Source: DATFES01 sp035457725 (GTDB taxonomy: Bacteria > Pseudomonadota > Alphaproteobacteria > CACIAM-22H2). Taken from it: a stretch of 64,000 bases of DNA. Below, piece by piece: positions 18,228-27,969 of the stretch. Position 1 is the first letter of the stretch; the number at the start of each line of letters is the position of its first letter. The DNA is taken from positions 1 to 64,000 of the forward strand of contig DATIBC010000096.1 in NCBI GenBank assembly GCA_035457725.1. The letters run 5' to 3'. The position numbers were made by a program, and so were the translations under genes. Under the pieces are notes generated by a model, which ran no database searches, was not told the origin of the DNA, and saw only the letters and a program-made list of their open reading frames with translations.

Positions 18228-19028
18228 ATGATGATAGGCTCGCCGGCCCTTGGCGCCATGCCTCAGCCCGCTCCGCCCCCCGTCGACCTCCGCGACCGGC
18301 TACTCGCCCGATACGTCGCGACGCACCCCAGCGTCGGCGCGGCGATCGCCGGCCTCGAGCGCCGTAAGCCTTACCTGCGCAAACTGGTCGACGATCATTT
18401 TCCCGCCGACCGACGGGCGGCGATCCTCGATCTTGGTTGCGGCCATGGCGCATTGATCTGGGCGGCGCGGTCGGCCGGCTACAGCAACATTGGCGGAATC
18501 GACGCCGCGCCCGAGCAAGTGGCGATGGCCGCGGCACTCGGCATCGACGGCGTCCATCACGGCGATCTGATGGCGACGCTGGCGGCGACTCCGACCGGTG
18601 GGCTCGACGTGGTCGTGCTTTACGACCTCTTTCACTATTTCCGGCCCGAGGAGCAGATCGCCGTCATCGACGAGGTGCTGCGGGTCTTAAAGCCGGGCGG
18701 GCGGTGGATTGTCCATGTTCCGAACGGCGAGGCGCTGTTTAGCGGGCGGATGCGGTATTGGGACCAACTCGCCGTCACCGCGTTTACCCGCGCATCGATC
18801 GCCCAGCTTCTGCTCGCCTCCGGCTTCGCCGCGGTGCATTGCTACGAGGACCGACCGGTGGTGCACGGGGTCAAGAGCGCAACCCGCTGGATTCTTTGGC
18901 GAATCATGCGCGGTATCCTGCGCCTTGCGCTCGCCGCCGAAACCGGCGAAAGCGGCCGCGAGGCGATATTCAGCCAGTGCCTGCTGGCGGTGGCGGTCAA
19001 GCGGGCGCTGGAGCCGAGGTCCGACTGA
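18228..19028 (+). CDS. SAM-dependent methyltransferase, paralogue of the 20439 gene
   Basis: A 266-aa class I methyltransferase: AAILDLGCGHGALIWAARSAGY (motif I), IDAAPEQVAMAAALGIDGVHHGDL, VVVLYDLFHYFRPEEQIAVIDEVLRVLKPGGRWIVHVPNGE. It shares long stretches with the gene at 20439-21236, for example RRKPYLRKLVDDHFPADR against PRRPYLRKLIGEHFPADR, and LGIDGV, LKPG-RWI-HVPNG, LTQLLLAS/IAQLLLAS and CYED, so the pair arose by duplication. MPQPAP at 18258 is an alternative start. It heads the plus-strand glycan operon; its substrate is unknown. Confidence 0.78.
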   Translation: MMIGSPALGAMPQPAPPPVDLRDRLLARYVATHPSVGAAIAGLERRKPYLRKLVDDHFPADRRAAILDLGCGHGALIWAARSAGYSNIGGIDAAPEQVAMAAALGIDGVHHGDLMATLAATPTGGLDVVVLYDLFHYFRPEEQIAVIDEVLRVLKPGGRWIVHVPNGEALFSGRMRYWDQLAVTAFTRASIAQLLLASGFAAVHCYEDRPVVHGVKSATRWILWRIMRGILRLALAAETGESGREAIFSQCLLAVAVKRALEPRSD

Positions 19029-19218
19029 ACCGATATCGGCCCGGGGGACCGTGGCGAAACAATGGGTTGCCGCAACCACCGGCGCGGCTAAATCGTCTCG
19101 AATGCCGGCCGTTGCGAGGCCGCCGCGAACCGTCTAGCGTTCGGTTTCTCCTTGGGAATAACGCCCAGCGACGAGGCGTTAACGTCGGCCAGCCGGCGGG
19201 CGCTCTCCTGGGACAGTC

Positions 19219-20394
19219 ATGAAGATTCTTTACATCGGATTCGACATCGAGGGCGTCGGGGGGATCGCGACCTACAGTCGTCACCAGATTCGCGCTTTGC
19301 GCGACCTCGGTCATCCCACGCTGGTCGTCTCCCTCGACAAACAGGACGCCGTGCGCCGCATCGGCGGCGGAATCGCCGATCTTCATATCCCTTTCCTCGA
19401 CAAGTACCAGGCGTCGCGCGAGGTGCTGCGATTCCTATTCGCCCATCGCCGCCGTTTCGAGCTGGTGGCGCTCAACCATGTTTATCTCGCCGGATACGGC
19501 CTCGCCTATCGGCTGATCTCGAGCGCCCCCTATTTGCTCAATGTTTACAATATCGACATCCTCGCCAGGTTGCCGTTCTTCCGTGGGCTTGCGTTTCGTC
19601 AGGCAAGCCTTGCGATCGCCGACTGCAAGTACACGATCAATCGCATGCCCGAATTTCACCGCAAGCTTCCCCCCATCGGGTTGTTATACGATCCGGTCGA
19701 CGTCGCGTTCTTCCGGCCGTTCGCCAAGAGCGAGGCGCGCGCGCATGTCGAGCGCCGCTTCGCGACCGGGACGCTCGACCAGCGTTTCATCGTCATCACC
19801 GTCGCCAGCCTGTTGTTGCCGCCGAACAAGGGCCACCGACAGACGATCGATGCCCTCGTCCAACTCCACGACCCGCGATACCTCTATCTCGTGGTCGGCG
19901 ACGGACCCGACCGCGACGCGATCGCGGCCTACGCCGCCGAGCGCGGCGTGAGCGGGCAGGTGCGCATGCTTGGCTTCGTCGACCAGGAGGATCTGCCGTT
20001 GCTGTACAGCGCCGCCGACGTCGCGGTGCTGGTGGCGCGCGGCAGCGACGGACTCGGCGAAGCTGTGCCGCTTGGACTGATCGAGGCGGCGGCGTGCGGC
20101 GTGCCGTTCGTCTGCGGCGACCAGGACGGCTCGCCCGAGGCGATCAGCGAGGCGCGGCCAAACGGCATCGCCATCGATCCCGACCGCCCAGAAGCGCTCG
20201 CCGCCGCATTGCGCCAGCTCGCCGAGCGCCCGGCGCTGGCCAAGGCGATGGGCGAGAATGGCAAATGGATGGTCGATGAAATGTTCCGCTTCGAGAAATT
20301 CACCGACCGGTTCGCTCACCTGATGTGGCGCCATCTCGGCGTCGCCCGTCTGCCCGCCGCCGGGCCGACACTCGCCACCAGCCCGCGGGGCTGA
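19219..20394 (+). CDS. family 4 glycosyltransferase
   Basis: A 391-aa GT-B enzyme starting MKILYIGFDIEGVGGIATYSRHQIRALRDLGH. The donor-binding half has VVGDGPDRDAIAAYAAERGVSGQVRMLGFVDQEDLPLLYSAADVAVLVARGSDGLGEAVPLGLIEAAACGVPFVCGDQDGSPEAI, with the acidic motif GLGEAVPLGLIEA. The 190-bp gap upstream (19029-19218) has no recognisable element except one TTAAC half-site. It lies between the two paralogous methyltransferases, suggesting that the insertion or duplication unit was a methyltransferase-glycosyltransferase pair. Sugar specificity cannot be read. Confidence 0.83.
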   Translation: MKILYIGFDIEGVGGIATYSRHQIRALRDLGHPTLVVSLDKQDAVRRIGGGIADLHIPFLDKYQASREVLRFLFAHRRRFELVALNHVYLAGYGLAYRLISSAPYLLNVYNIDILARLPFFRGLAFRQASLAIADCKYTINRMPEFHRKLPPIGLLYDPVDVAFFRPFAKSEARAHVERRFATGTLDQRFIVITVASLLLPPNKGHRQTIDALVQLHDPRYLYLVVGDGPDRDAIAAYAAERGVSGQVRMLGFVDQEDLPLLYSAADVAVLVARGSDGLGEAVPLGLIEAAACGVPFVCGDQDGSPEAISEARPNGIAIDPDRPEALAAALRQLAERPALAKAMGENGKWMVDEMFRFEKFTDRFAHLMWRHLGVARLPAAGPTLATSPRG

Positions 20395-20438
20395 CCGCCG
20401 TTCAGCAAATTCTTGTTCTCCCTTGGATATGCCCTAGA

Positions 20439-21236
20439 GTGACGCGCGTCGTTTGCCGGCGTTGCCGGCGCCTCCCGCCGCCATTCGCAGCCACTCTCGC
20501 GCCCGTCTTGTCGAAATACCGCCAACGCATCTACGCCGACTACGTCGACGCTGGAACGGCGCCCTTGGCGCCGGCCGACATATCGGGGCTGGCGCCGCGC
20601 CGGCCGTACCTTCGCAAGCTAATCGGCGAGCATTTTCCAGCCGATCGCGGCGCGGCGATTCTCGATATCGGATGCGGCCACGGCGCGCTTATATATTTCG
20701 CCCGCCAAGCCGGATATCGCAGAATCGCCGGGGTCGATGCCAGCGAAGCCCAGGTCGCCGCCGCTCGCGCCTTGGGCATCGACGGCGTGCGCCATATGAA
20801 TCTGCTCACCGCGCTCCGCGAGACCGACCCGGACAGCCAGGACGCGGTCGTCGCCTTCGACGTGATCGAGCACTTCACCAAGGACGAGCTTATCGACATC
20901 GTCGACGAAGTACGCCGGATCCTCAAGCCCGGCGCGCGATGGATCATCCACGTGCCCAACGGCGCTTCGCCGTTCGCCGGCGTGTCGCGCTATGGCGACC
21001 TCACGCATGAGCTCGCCTTCACGCCTGAATCGCTGACCCAACTGCTGCTCGCCTCGCGATTTCGCGCCGTCGATTGCTACGAAGACGCGCCGATCGCCCA
21101 TGGCCTGAAGAGCGCGCTCAGACTTGCGGCATGGAAGATGATGCGCTCCATCATGCTGGCTTGGCTGCTGGTCGAGACCGGCGCCGCGCAGCCCAGGGTG
21201 TTGAGCCAGAACATGCTCGCCGTGGCGGTGAAGTGA
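20439..21236 (+). CDS. SAM-dependent methyltransferase, paralogue of the 18228 gene
   Basis: About 265 aa. The core has AAILDIGCGHGALIYFARQAGYRRIAGVDASEAQVAAARALG, VVAFDVIEHFTKDELIDIVDEVRRILKPGARWIIHVPNGA. Unlike its paralogue it retains the common DVIEHF motif (the paralogue has DLFHYF), so the two copies may differ in activity. The start is uncertain: GTG 20439 and TTG 20508 (MSKYRQRI) are both possible and neither has a good ribosome site. The stop lies 1 nt before the asnB start, so the two are tightly coupled. Confidence 0.75.
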   Translation: MTRVVCRRCRRLPPPFAATLAPVLSKYRQRIYADYVDAGTAPLAPADISGLAPRRPYLRKLIGEHFPADRGAAILDIGCGHGALIYFARQAGYRRIAGVDASEAQVAAARALGIDGVRHMNLLTALRETDPDSQDAVVAFDVIEHFTKDELIDIVDEVRRILKPGARWIIHVPNGASPFAGVSRYGDLTHELAFTPESLTQLLLASRFRAVDCYEDAPIAHGLKSALRLAAWKMMRSIMLAWLLVETGAAQPRVLSQNMLAVAVK

Positions 21237-21237
21237 C

Positions 21238-23061
21238 GTGTGCGGCATTGTCGCCATCTACGCATACGGGCCCGATGCGCCGCCGGTGAGTTCACGCGAG
21301 CTTCGGGCGATTCGCGAGCGCATGACCTCGCGCGGGCCCGACGGCGCAGGCGAGTGGCTTTCGGCCGACGGACATGTCGGACTTGGTCATCGCCGCCTGT
21401 CGATCATCGATCTGCGCGCCATCGCCGACCAACCGATGCTGTCGGTGGGCGGGCGGTCGATCGTCGTTTTCAACGGCGAAATCTACAACTATCGCGCGCT
21501 GCGCGAGGAACTCGCCGCGGCAGGCTGCACGTTTCGCACCCAATCCGATACCGAAGTTCTGCTGCATCTCTATGAACGCGACGGCGCCGAGATGACGCGC
21601 AAACTGCGCGGCATGTACGCCTTCGCCATCTGGGACGCCAACCGCCATGGCCTTTTTCTTGCCCGCGATCCGTTCGGCGTAAAGCCGCTTTATTACGCCG
21701 ACGATGGCCGGACGCTGCGCGTCGCATCGCAGGTCAAAGCGCTCCTCGCCGGCGGCCGCGTCGACACGGCGCCGGAGCCCGCCGGCCATGTCGGGTTCTT
21801 CTTGTGGGGATCGGTCCCCGACCCCTTCACGCTCTATCGCGGCGTCAAGGCGCTGCCGGCGGGCCACACGATGTGGGTCGATGCTGGCGGAGCGGCGGCG
21901 CCGCGACGCTTCTTCGACCCGGCGCGCATCCTCCGCGAGGCTGGCCCGGCGCCAAGCGGTCTTGCCGCGCGACGCGCGCTGATTCGTGACGCGCTTGTCG
22001 ACAGCGTCGTCCATCATCTCGTGGCCGATGTGCCGGTCGGCGTGTTTCTGTCGGCGGGGCTCGATTCGACGACCATCGTGGCGTTGGCCTGCGAATCGGG
22101 GGCCGGGAATCTCAACACCCTTACGCTTGGCTTTCGCGAGTTCGAGGGCGGCGCGAACGACGAGACGCAGCTGGCGGAAGCGGTGGCACGCCAGCGCGGC
22201 ACGTTGCATACGACGCAGTGGGTGCTGGGCCGACATTTCGTCGAGGAGCGCGACCGCGTCTTCGACGCCATGGATCAACCGTCAATCGATGGGGTCAACA
22301 CCTATTTCGTCGCCAAGGCCGCCGCCGGGTCTGGCCTCAAGGTTGCGCTCTCGGGGCTGGGCGGCGACGAGCTGTTCGGCGGCTATCCGAGCTTCCGCCA
22401 AGTTCCGCAGACCGCGCGGTGGCTGGCCCCGTTTCGTCACCTGCCGGCGCTGGGGCGCACGACGCGCCGCATCGCCCAACCATGGGTGGGCCGCATTGCG
22501 TCGCCCAAGTACGCCGGTCTCCTCGAATTTGGCGGCTGCCTCGCCGGAGCGTACCTGCTGCGCCGCAGCCTGTTCATGCCATGGGAGATCGCCCGCCTGC
22601 TGCCGCGCGACATGACGACCGAAGGTCTCGCCAAGCTCGATACGCTCACGGCGCTCGCTCGCAGCCTGGACGGTCTGCACGACGATCGGCGCGCCGTGGC
22701 GATGCTCGAAATGGATTGGTACATGCGGCACACGTTGCTGCGCGACAGCGATTGGGCGGGCATGGCGCATTCGCTCGAGATCCGCGTGCCGCTGGTCGAT
22801 CCAGTGTTGCTCGAACGACTGGCGCCGTTGCTCGCCGACCGCAATCCACCGGGGAAACAAGACATTGCCGACGCTCCGGCGATCCAGTTGCCGACCGAGG
22901 TACGCGCCCGACGGAAGACCGGATTCGTCGTCCCGGTGAATGCATGGATCATGGGCGCAGCCGCCGGGACGCGCGCCGCCCCCGACGGCGGTGGGCTGCG
23001 CGAATGGGCAAAAATGGTGCACGCCGCCCAAGCCCCCGGCCTGCTCGTCCGCAATCGTTGA
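21238..23061 (+). CDS. asnB: glutamine-hydrolysing asparagine synthetase
   Basis: A 607-aa protein of normal AsnB length. GTG start followed by Cys2 (MCGIVAIYAY), the N-terminal glutaminase nucleophile, which fixes the start. Glutaminase motifs: RGPDGAGEW, GHRRLSIIDL, VVFNGEIYNY. The synthetase half has the pyrophosphate loop SAGLDST and GLGGDELFGGYPSF. AsnB-like enzymes inside glycan clusters often amidate uronic acids or other carboxylates rather than make free asparagine; the cluster position fits either. One base separates it from the upstream methyltransferase stop. Confidence 0.9.
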   Translation: MCGIVAIYAYGPDAPPVSSRELRAIRERMTSRGPDGAGEWLSADGHVGLGHRRLSIIDLRAIADQPMLSVGGRSIVVFNGEIYNYRALREELAAAGCTFRTQSDTEVLLHLYERDGAEMTRKLRGMYAFAIWDANRHGLFLARDPFGVKPLYYADDGRTLRVASQVKALLAGGRVDTAPEPAGHVGFFLWGSVPDPFTLYRGVKALPAGHTMWVDAGGAAAPRRFFDPARILREAGPAPSGLAARRALIRDALVDSVVHHLVADVPVGVFLSAGLDSTTIVALACESGAGNLNTLTLGFREFEGGANDETQLAEAVARQRGTLHTTQWVLGRHFVEERDRVFDAMDQPSIDGVNTYFVAKAAAGSGLKVALSGLGGDELFGGYPSFRQVPQTARWLAPFRHLPALGRTTRRIAQPWVGRIASPKYAGLLEFGGCLAGAYLLRRSLFMPWEIARLLPRDMTTEGLAKLDTLTALARSLDGLHDDRRAVAMLEMDWYMRHTLLRDSDWAGMAHSLEIRVPLVDPVLLERLAPLLADRNPPGKQDIADAPAIQLPTEVRARRKTGFVVPVNAWIMGAAAGTRAAPDGGGLREWAKMVHAAQAPGLLVRNR

Positions 23062-23083
23062 ATAGCATGAGCCGCCGCGAATC

Positions 23084-24331
23084 ATGAAGAACCCGGACGC
23101 CTCGCCCCGCCGCAAGCTGCGCCTCGCCTACCTGGTGACGCATCCAATTCAATACCAGGCACCGCTTCTCCGCCGCGTCGCGCGCGAGCCCGATATCGAT
23201 TTCAAGGTCTTCTTCGGCACCGACTTCTCGGCGCGCGCCTTCAAGGCCGCCGAGTTCGGTCGGGTCATCGAATGGGACGTGCCTTTGCTCGATGGGTACT
23301 CGAGCGAGGTGTTGCCGATCGTGCTTGGCCGCGGCGAGACAGGGGTTCTGCCGCCGCTCGACTTCTGGCGGCCACTCAACCAGGGCCTAGCGCGGCGGCT
23401 TAGCGCGGGCGGGTTCGATGCGTTATGGGTCCATGGCTATGCGCATTGGACCCATCTTGCGGCGATGGCGGCCGCGGCGAGGCGGCGAATCAAGGTCCTG
23501 CTGCGCGACGAGGCGACGGCCATCTCGAAGGATCGCGGCGCGGCCAAGCGACTCGCCAAGCAATTCTTCTTCCTCGGCATCGACCGGCTGGTCGACGCCT
23601 ATCTCGCCATCGGCACGTTGAATCACGAATACTACCTCGCCAACGGGATCCCGGAATCGCGCATCTTCCCGGTCCCCTACGCGGTGGACAACACGCGCTT
23701 CATCGCCGAGGCGAGCGACGCGGGCCGCACGCGCGAGGAGCTGAGGCAAGCGCTTGGACTTACACCTGGCCGGCCGATCCTGCTTTTCGCCGCCAAGCTG
23801 ATCGAGCGCAAGCGCCCTGCCGAGCTGATCGCCGCTTTCGCCAACGTGCACGCCGATCCGACGCTGCGGCGGCCATATCTGCTCTTGGCGGGCGACGGTC
23901 CCCTGCGTCCGGCGCTGGAGGCGCAAGCGGCCCAACAGGCGCCCGACGCGGTTGGATTCCTCGGCTTTCAGAAGCAGAGCGAACTTCCGCGCTATTACGA
24001 TCTGTGCGACGCGTTCATCCTTCCCTCGGCGGAGGAGGCGTGGGGCTTGGTGGTGAACGAAGTGATGTGCGCCGGCCGTGCGGTGATCGTCTCGGACAAG
24101 GTCGGCGCCGGCCGCGACCTTGTGCGCCCTGGCGACAATGGGGCGATATTCCGCAGCGACGACCTCGGCGATATGTCGCGGGCGATGCGCGAGGTGCTCG
24201 CAGATCCGAACCGGCTCATGGCGATGGGACAGAGCAGCCGAAAGATCATCGACGAATGGAGCTTCGAACAGGACATCCGAGGGCTCCGCTGGGCGCTGCG
24301 CTCGGCATGCCCCGGCCGGCTGTGGGACTGA
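23084..24331 (+). CDS. family 4 glycosyltransferase
   Basis: A 415-aa GT-B enzyme. The N-terminus RKLRLAYLVTHPIQYQAPLLRRVAREPDIDFKVFFGTDF is typical of a GT4 subgroup frequently found in exopolysaccharide clusters. The donor domain has GRPILLFAAKLIERKRPAELIAAF, LLAGDGPLRPALEA and the E-x7-E region FILPSAEEAWGLVVNEVMCAGRAVIVSDKVGAG. Starts 22 nt after asnB and 22 nt before the flippase. Donor and acceptor are unknown. Confidence 0.85.
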   Translation: MKNPDASPRRKLRLAYLVTHPIQYQAPLLRRVAREPDIDFKVFFGTDFSARAFKAAEFGRVIEWDVPLLDGYSSEVLPIVLGRGETGVLPPLDFWRPLNQGLARRLSAGGFDALWVHGYAHWTHLAAMAAAARRRIKVLLRDEATAISKDRGAAKRLAKQFFFLGIDRLVDAYLAIGTLNHEYYLANGIPESRIFPVPYAVDNTRFIAEASDAGRTREELRQALGLTPGRPILLFAAKLIERKRPAELIAAFANVHADPTLRRPYLLLAGDGPLRPALEAQAAQQAPDAVGFLGFQKQSELPRYYDLCDAFILPSAEEAWGLVVNEVMCAGRAVIVSDKVGAGRDLVRPGDNGAIFRSDDLGDMSRAMREVLADPNRLMAMGQSSRKIIDEWSFEQDIRGLRWALRSACPGRLWD

Positions 24332-24353
24332 GCCGACCGCGCGCGGCAGGTCG

Positions 24354-25652
24354 ATGAAGGACATCACCGTTTCCTTCGCCGCCACGGCGTTCATTCAGCT
24401 CGCCAACGTTGCGACCGGATTGCTCGCGGCGCGTCTCCTCCTTCCCGAGGGGCGCGGCGAGCTCGCGGCAATCATGCTTTGGGCCGGTCTTGTTGCCGAG
24501 CTTGGCAGCCTCGGACTGTACGACGCGTTGCTTTATCGCGCGGCCTCCGGATTGGCGCGACCGCGCGCGCTGTTCGCCGCCATGGCGGCGTTCACGCTGA
24601 TCTTGTCGGCGGCGCTGATCGCCGTCGGGCTCGCCGTCATGTTCGTCGTATTCGCCGACGACCCGGGCGAATTGCGTCGTCTCGCGCAGTTTTATCTCGT
24701 CGGGTATTTGCCGAGCTATCTAGCTGCGCTGTTCGTCGCCGCGATGTTCCAGGGGCGCATCGAAATGGTCGCCTGGAACGTCGTTCGCGCGCTGGTGCCG
24801 GCGGCCTACCTCATCGCCATCGGCGCGGCGCTCCTTCTCGGAGCGGCGGACGTCGCGGGGTTCGCCTGGGCGTTCGTCGCCGCGCACGTCGCCTCGGCGA
24901 TGCTCGGCCTTGCGCTCGCCGCGAGGCGCGGCTGGATCGGGTTTTCCGCCGAGTGGTCGGAGTTGCGGGCGTTACTGGCCTACGGAATCAAGGTCCATGT
25001 CGGCGAATTGCTCAATACGATTCGCCAGCGGCTCGACCAAGCCCTAGTCTCGCTGTGGCTGCCGGCAGCCGATCTCGGCCTGTATGTCGTCGCGCTCACC
25101 GTGGCGAACGCGCCGCAGATTCTGGTTCACACCATCGCCAACGTCGCGTTTCCCAAGATCAGTCAGCAGGCGACGCCCGAGGGCAAGCTCGTCGTCTTCG
25201 GCCGCTACTTCCGTTTCGCCATGGCGACCACGTTCATCATCGTCGCGCTGCTCGCCGGACTGAGCGGCTGGTTGGTGCCGCTGCTCTTCGGCGCTCCCTT
25301 CGCGCCGTCCGTCCCAGTGACCTACATCCTGTTGCTTGGCGCATTGCCGTTTGCGGCCAAGTTGATGTTCATCCAGGCGCTCAAGGCGTGGGACCGTTCG
25401 CTACTGATCAGCCGCGCCGAGTTATACGGACTCGCCGTCGCCGCCGGAGCGCTGCTCCTCCTTCTGCCTCGTCTCGGGCTCGCCGGCGCGGCGTGGAGCC
25501 TGGTCGCGGCGCAATGCGTCGCCGCGGCGGCGATGGCGGTCTCGATGTCGCGCGATCTCGGCCTCGCCATGCGGTCGCTGTGCCGGCCGTCGAGCGACGA
25601 CTGGCAACTTGCCGTCGAATTCGCCCGCCGGCTCGCGGGACGCGGGGCGTGA
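24354..25652 (+). CDS. oligosaccharide flippase (Wzx/MATE-like)
   Basis: A 432-aa polytopic membrane protein with about 12 to 14 hydrophobic segments and the PST/Wzx-type opening KDITVSFAATAFIQLANVATGLLAARLLLPEGRGELAAIML. The TARLL-PEGRGELA turn and the mid-protein YGIKVHVGELLNTIRQRLDQALVSLWLPAADLGLYVVA are characteristic. It should flip the undecaprenyl-linked repeat unit across the inner membrane. No Wzy polymerase or Wza/Wzc export protein is visible in the window. The start at 24354 is chosen over upstream in-frame codons that overlap the previous gene. Its stop overlaps the next gene by GTGA. Confidence 0.83.
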   Translation: MKDITVSFAATAFIQLANVATGLLAARLLLPEGRGELAAIMLWAGLVAELGSLGLYDALLYRAASGLARPRALFAAMAAFTLILSAALIAVGLAVMFVVFADDPGELRRLAQFYLVGYLPSYLAALFVAAMFQGRIEMVAWNVVRALVPAAYLIAIGAALLLGAADVAGFAWAFVAAHVASAMLGLALAARRGWIGFSAEWSELRALLAYGIKVHVGELLNTIRQRLDQALVSLWLPAADLGLYVVALTVANAPQILVHTIANVAFPKISQQATPEGKLVVFGRYFRFAMATTFIIVALLAGLSGWLVPLLFGAPFAPSVPVTYILLLGALPFAAKLMFIQALKAWDRSLLISRAELYGLAVAAGALLLLLPRLGLAGAAWSLVAAQCVAAAAMAVSMSRDLGLAMRSLCRPSSDDWQLAVEFARRLAGRGA

Positions 25653-26947
25653 ACGCGCCCGCAGCGCCGCCGGCGGATCCGCAACATGCAGCAGCGCGCG
25701 CCGCGACGCGCGTCCTGGTGCATCATCCCGGCTCGAACCACCTCGCCTACGAGCTGGTCGCCGGTCTGCAGGAAGGCGGTTTCGATTGCTCCTTCGAGAC
25801 CGGCTTCTTCTACGCCGAGAACGGCGCGATCGCGCGCCTAGTGGCGGGCTTGCCCGGTGGCTTGCGCGACCGCATCGAGCGCGAGCTACGGCGCCGTCAT
25901 CACCCCGGGGTCGCCACCGGCAAAGTATTCCTCAACCCTTTGCCCGAGCTGATTCATGTCGGGCTGAACCGGCTTGGCGTGCGCGGCGAGCGGCTGGCGC
26001 GCCTGGTCGGATGGCGCAACGACGTCATTGACGCGCGCGTCGCATCACGGGTGCGGCGCGAGCGGCCCCGTGTCGTCATCGGCCACGATGGTTCCGCCCT
26101 GCTGACCGAGCGCGCGGCGCGACAAGTCGGCGCATGCGCCGTGCTCAACCAGGTGGTCGCCCACGTCGACGCGGCGCTCGAGTTGTTCGCCGAGGAGGCG
26201 GCGCTGTCGCCTGAATTCGCCGAGACGATCTTCGGTCTGCCGCCGTCGATCGTCGCGCGTCATCGCCACGAGCTCGCCGAAGCGGATCGGATCCTCGTGC
26301 CGTCGGAATACGTTCGCGATTCGCTCGCCGTGCGCGGTACGCCGATCGAACGCATCGCGGTGCTGCCCTATGGCGTCGACATCGGGCGATTTCGACCGCC
26401 AGCGCAGCTCGCGCGCGATACTGCGCGCCCGCTTCGCATCCTGTTCGTCGGCACGCTGAGCCAGCGCAAGGGAGTCAAATACCTACTGGAAGCGGCGCGA
26501 CGTCTCGGCCCCGAGGCGGTCGAGCTCGTCCTCGTCGGCCGGATGATCGGCGCGCAGTCGGCGTTCACACCGTATCGAGACGCGTTCCGCCACGTAAGCC
26601 ACGTGCCCTACCACGAGGTTCACGCGCTCTATCGCGACGCCGATGTCTTCGTTTATCCGTCGCTGCACGAAGGATCGGCCTTCGTGACGTACGAGGCGCT
26701 GGCGAGCGGCCTGCCGGTGATCACCACGCGCAACGCCGGCGCGGTGGTGCGCGACGGCGAGGAGGGATTCGTCGTGCCGATCCGCGACGTCGAGGCGCTG
26801 GTCGAGCGGATCGACCGGCTCCGCCGCGACGAGGACTTGCGACGGGCGATGGGCGCCAAGGCGCGGGCGCGCGCCGAGCAGTTCACCTGGGCACATTATC
26901 GCGCACGATTGTGCGCCTTGATCGACTCCTGGGCGCCGTCGGGCTAA
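25649..26947 (+). CDS. family 4 glycosyltransferase
   Basis: A 432-aa GT-B enzyme with a GTG start overlapping the flippase stop (GTGA, 25649-25652). The N-terminal domain runs TRVLVHHPGSNHLAYELVAGLQEGGFDCSFETGFFY. The donor domain has LRILFVGTLSQRKGVKYLLEAARRLG and DVFVYPSLHEGSAFVTYEALASGLPVITTRNAGAVVRDGEEGFVV, with the E-x7-E motif in EGSAFVTYE. Last gene of the plus-strand glycan operon; its TAA stop shares bases with the TAG of the convergent decarboxylase gene. Confidence 0.85.
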   Translation: MNAPAAPPADPQHAAARAATRVLVHHPGSNHLAYELVAGLQEGGFDCSFETGFFYAENGAIARLVAGLPGGLRDRIERELRRRHHPGVATGKVFLNPLPELIHVGLNRLGVRGERLARLVGWRNDVIDARVASRVRRERPRVVIGHDGSALLTERAARQVGACAVLNQVVAHVDAALELFAEEAALSPEFAETIFGLPPSIVARHRHELAEADRILVPSEYVRDSLAVRGTPIERIAVLPYGVDIGRFRPPAQLARDTARPLRILFVGTLSQRKGVKYLLEAARRLGPEAVELVLVGRMIGAQSAFTPYRDAFRHVSHVPYHEVHALYRDADVFVYPSLHEGSAFVTYEALASGLPVITTRNAGAVVRDGEEGFVVPIRDVEALVERIDRLRRDEDLRRAMGAKARARAEQFTWAHYRARLCALIDSWAPSG

Positions 26948-27924
26948 CCGGCTTTCGGCGGTTTCCGCCCTTTGGCGCCAGCGGCGAGCAGTTTGTCGAA
27001 ATAGGCGATGGTTTTCTTGAGCCCTTCCTCGAGCGGTATCTTGGGTTGCCACTTCAGCTCCCGCTTGGCCAGCGTAATGTCCGGGCAACGCTGCATCGGG
27101 TCGTCGACCGGAAGCCGCTTGAAGACGAGCCTGGAACGCGAACCGGTGAGTTTGATCACTTTCTCGGCCAGCTCGCGGATGGTGAACTCGCCGGGATTGC
27201 CGAGATTGATCGGCCCGGTGACGCGGTCGTGCGTCGCCATCAGGCGCACGAAGCCCTCGATGAGATCGTCGACATAGCAGAACGAGCGGGTCTGGGCGCC
27301 TTTGCCGTAGATGGTGATCGGCGCGTTTTGCAGCGCCTGGACGATGAAATTGGACACCACTCGTCCGTCGTTCGGATGCATGCGCGGCCCATAAGTGTTG
27401 AAAATTCGCGCCACCTTGATGCGGAGCTTGTGCTGGCGAAAATAATCGAAGAACAGCGTCTCGGCGCAGCGCTTGCCCTCATCGTAGCAGGCGCGCGGGC
27501 CGATCGGGTTGACGCTGCCGCGGTATCCTTCGGGCTGCGGATGGACCGTCGGGTCGCCATAAACCTCCGAAGTCGACGCCTGGAAGATCTTGGCGCGCAG
27601 CCGCTTGGCCAGCCCGAGCATGTTGATCGCGCCATGCACCGATGTCTTGGTCGTCTGCACCGGGTCGTGCTGATAGTGGATGGGCGAGGCCGGGCAAGCG
27701 AGATTGTATATCTCGTCGACCTCGACGTAGAGCGGGAATGTCACGTCGTGGCGAATCACCTCGAAATGCCGGTGATCCAGCAGCGCTACGATGTTGTCGC
27801 GCGTGCCGGTGAAGTAGTTGTCGACGCAGAGCACGTCGTGGCCATCGGCGAGGAGCCGAGCGCAGAGATGCGAGCCGAGGAAGCCGGCGCCGCCGGTGAC
27901 GAGGATGCGTCTGCGCGTGAACAT
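26944..27924 (-). CDS. UDP-glucuronic acid decarboxylase (UDP-xylose synthase)
   Basis: A 326-aa extended SDR. The NAD site is VTGGAGFLGSHL (10-20), the catalytic residues are Ser/Thr near 118 in QASTSEVYG and Tyr147/Lys151 in ACYDEGKRC. NLACPASPIHYQ, ARIFNTYGPRMHPNDGRVVSNF and DDLIEGFVRLM are diagnostic of UXS1-type decarboxylases. It converts UDP-glucuronate to UDP-xylose, a donor for the local glycosyltransferases. An AAAGGA ribosome site precedes the ATG. It follows the phosphatase gene by 45 bp on the same strand. Confidence 0.92.
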   Translation of the reverse strand: MFTRRRILVTGGAGFLGSHLCARLLADGHDVLCVDNYFTGTRDNIVALLDHRHFEVIRHDVTFPLYVEVDEIYNLACPASPIHYQHDPVQTTKTSVHGAINMLGLAKRLRAKIFQASTSEVYGDPTVHPQPEGYRGSVNPIGPRACYDEGKRCAETLFFDYFRQHKLRIKVARIFNTYGPRMHPNDGRVVSNFIVQALQNAPITIYGKGAQTRSFCYVDDLIEGFVRLMATHDRVTGPINLGNPGEFTIRELAEKVIKLTGSRSRLVFKRLPVDDPMQRCPDITLAKRELKWQPKIPLEEGLKKTIAYFDKLLAAGAKGRKPPKAG

Positions 27925-27969
27925 TTGGGGGCGTTCCTTTGCCGGTGGACGGCCGGCGCTAAGCAGTGA

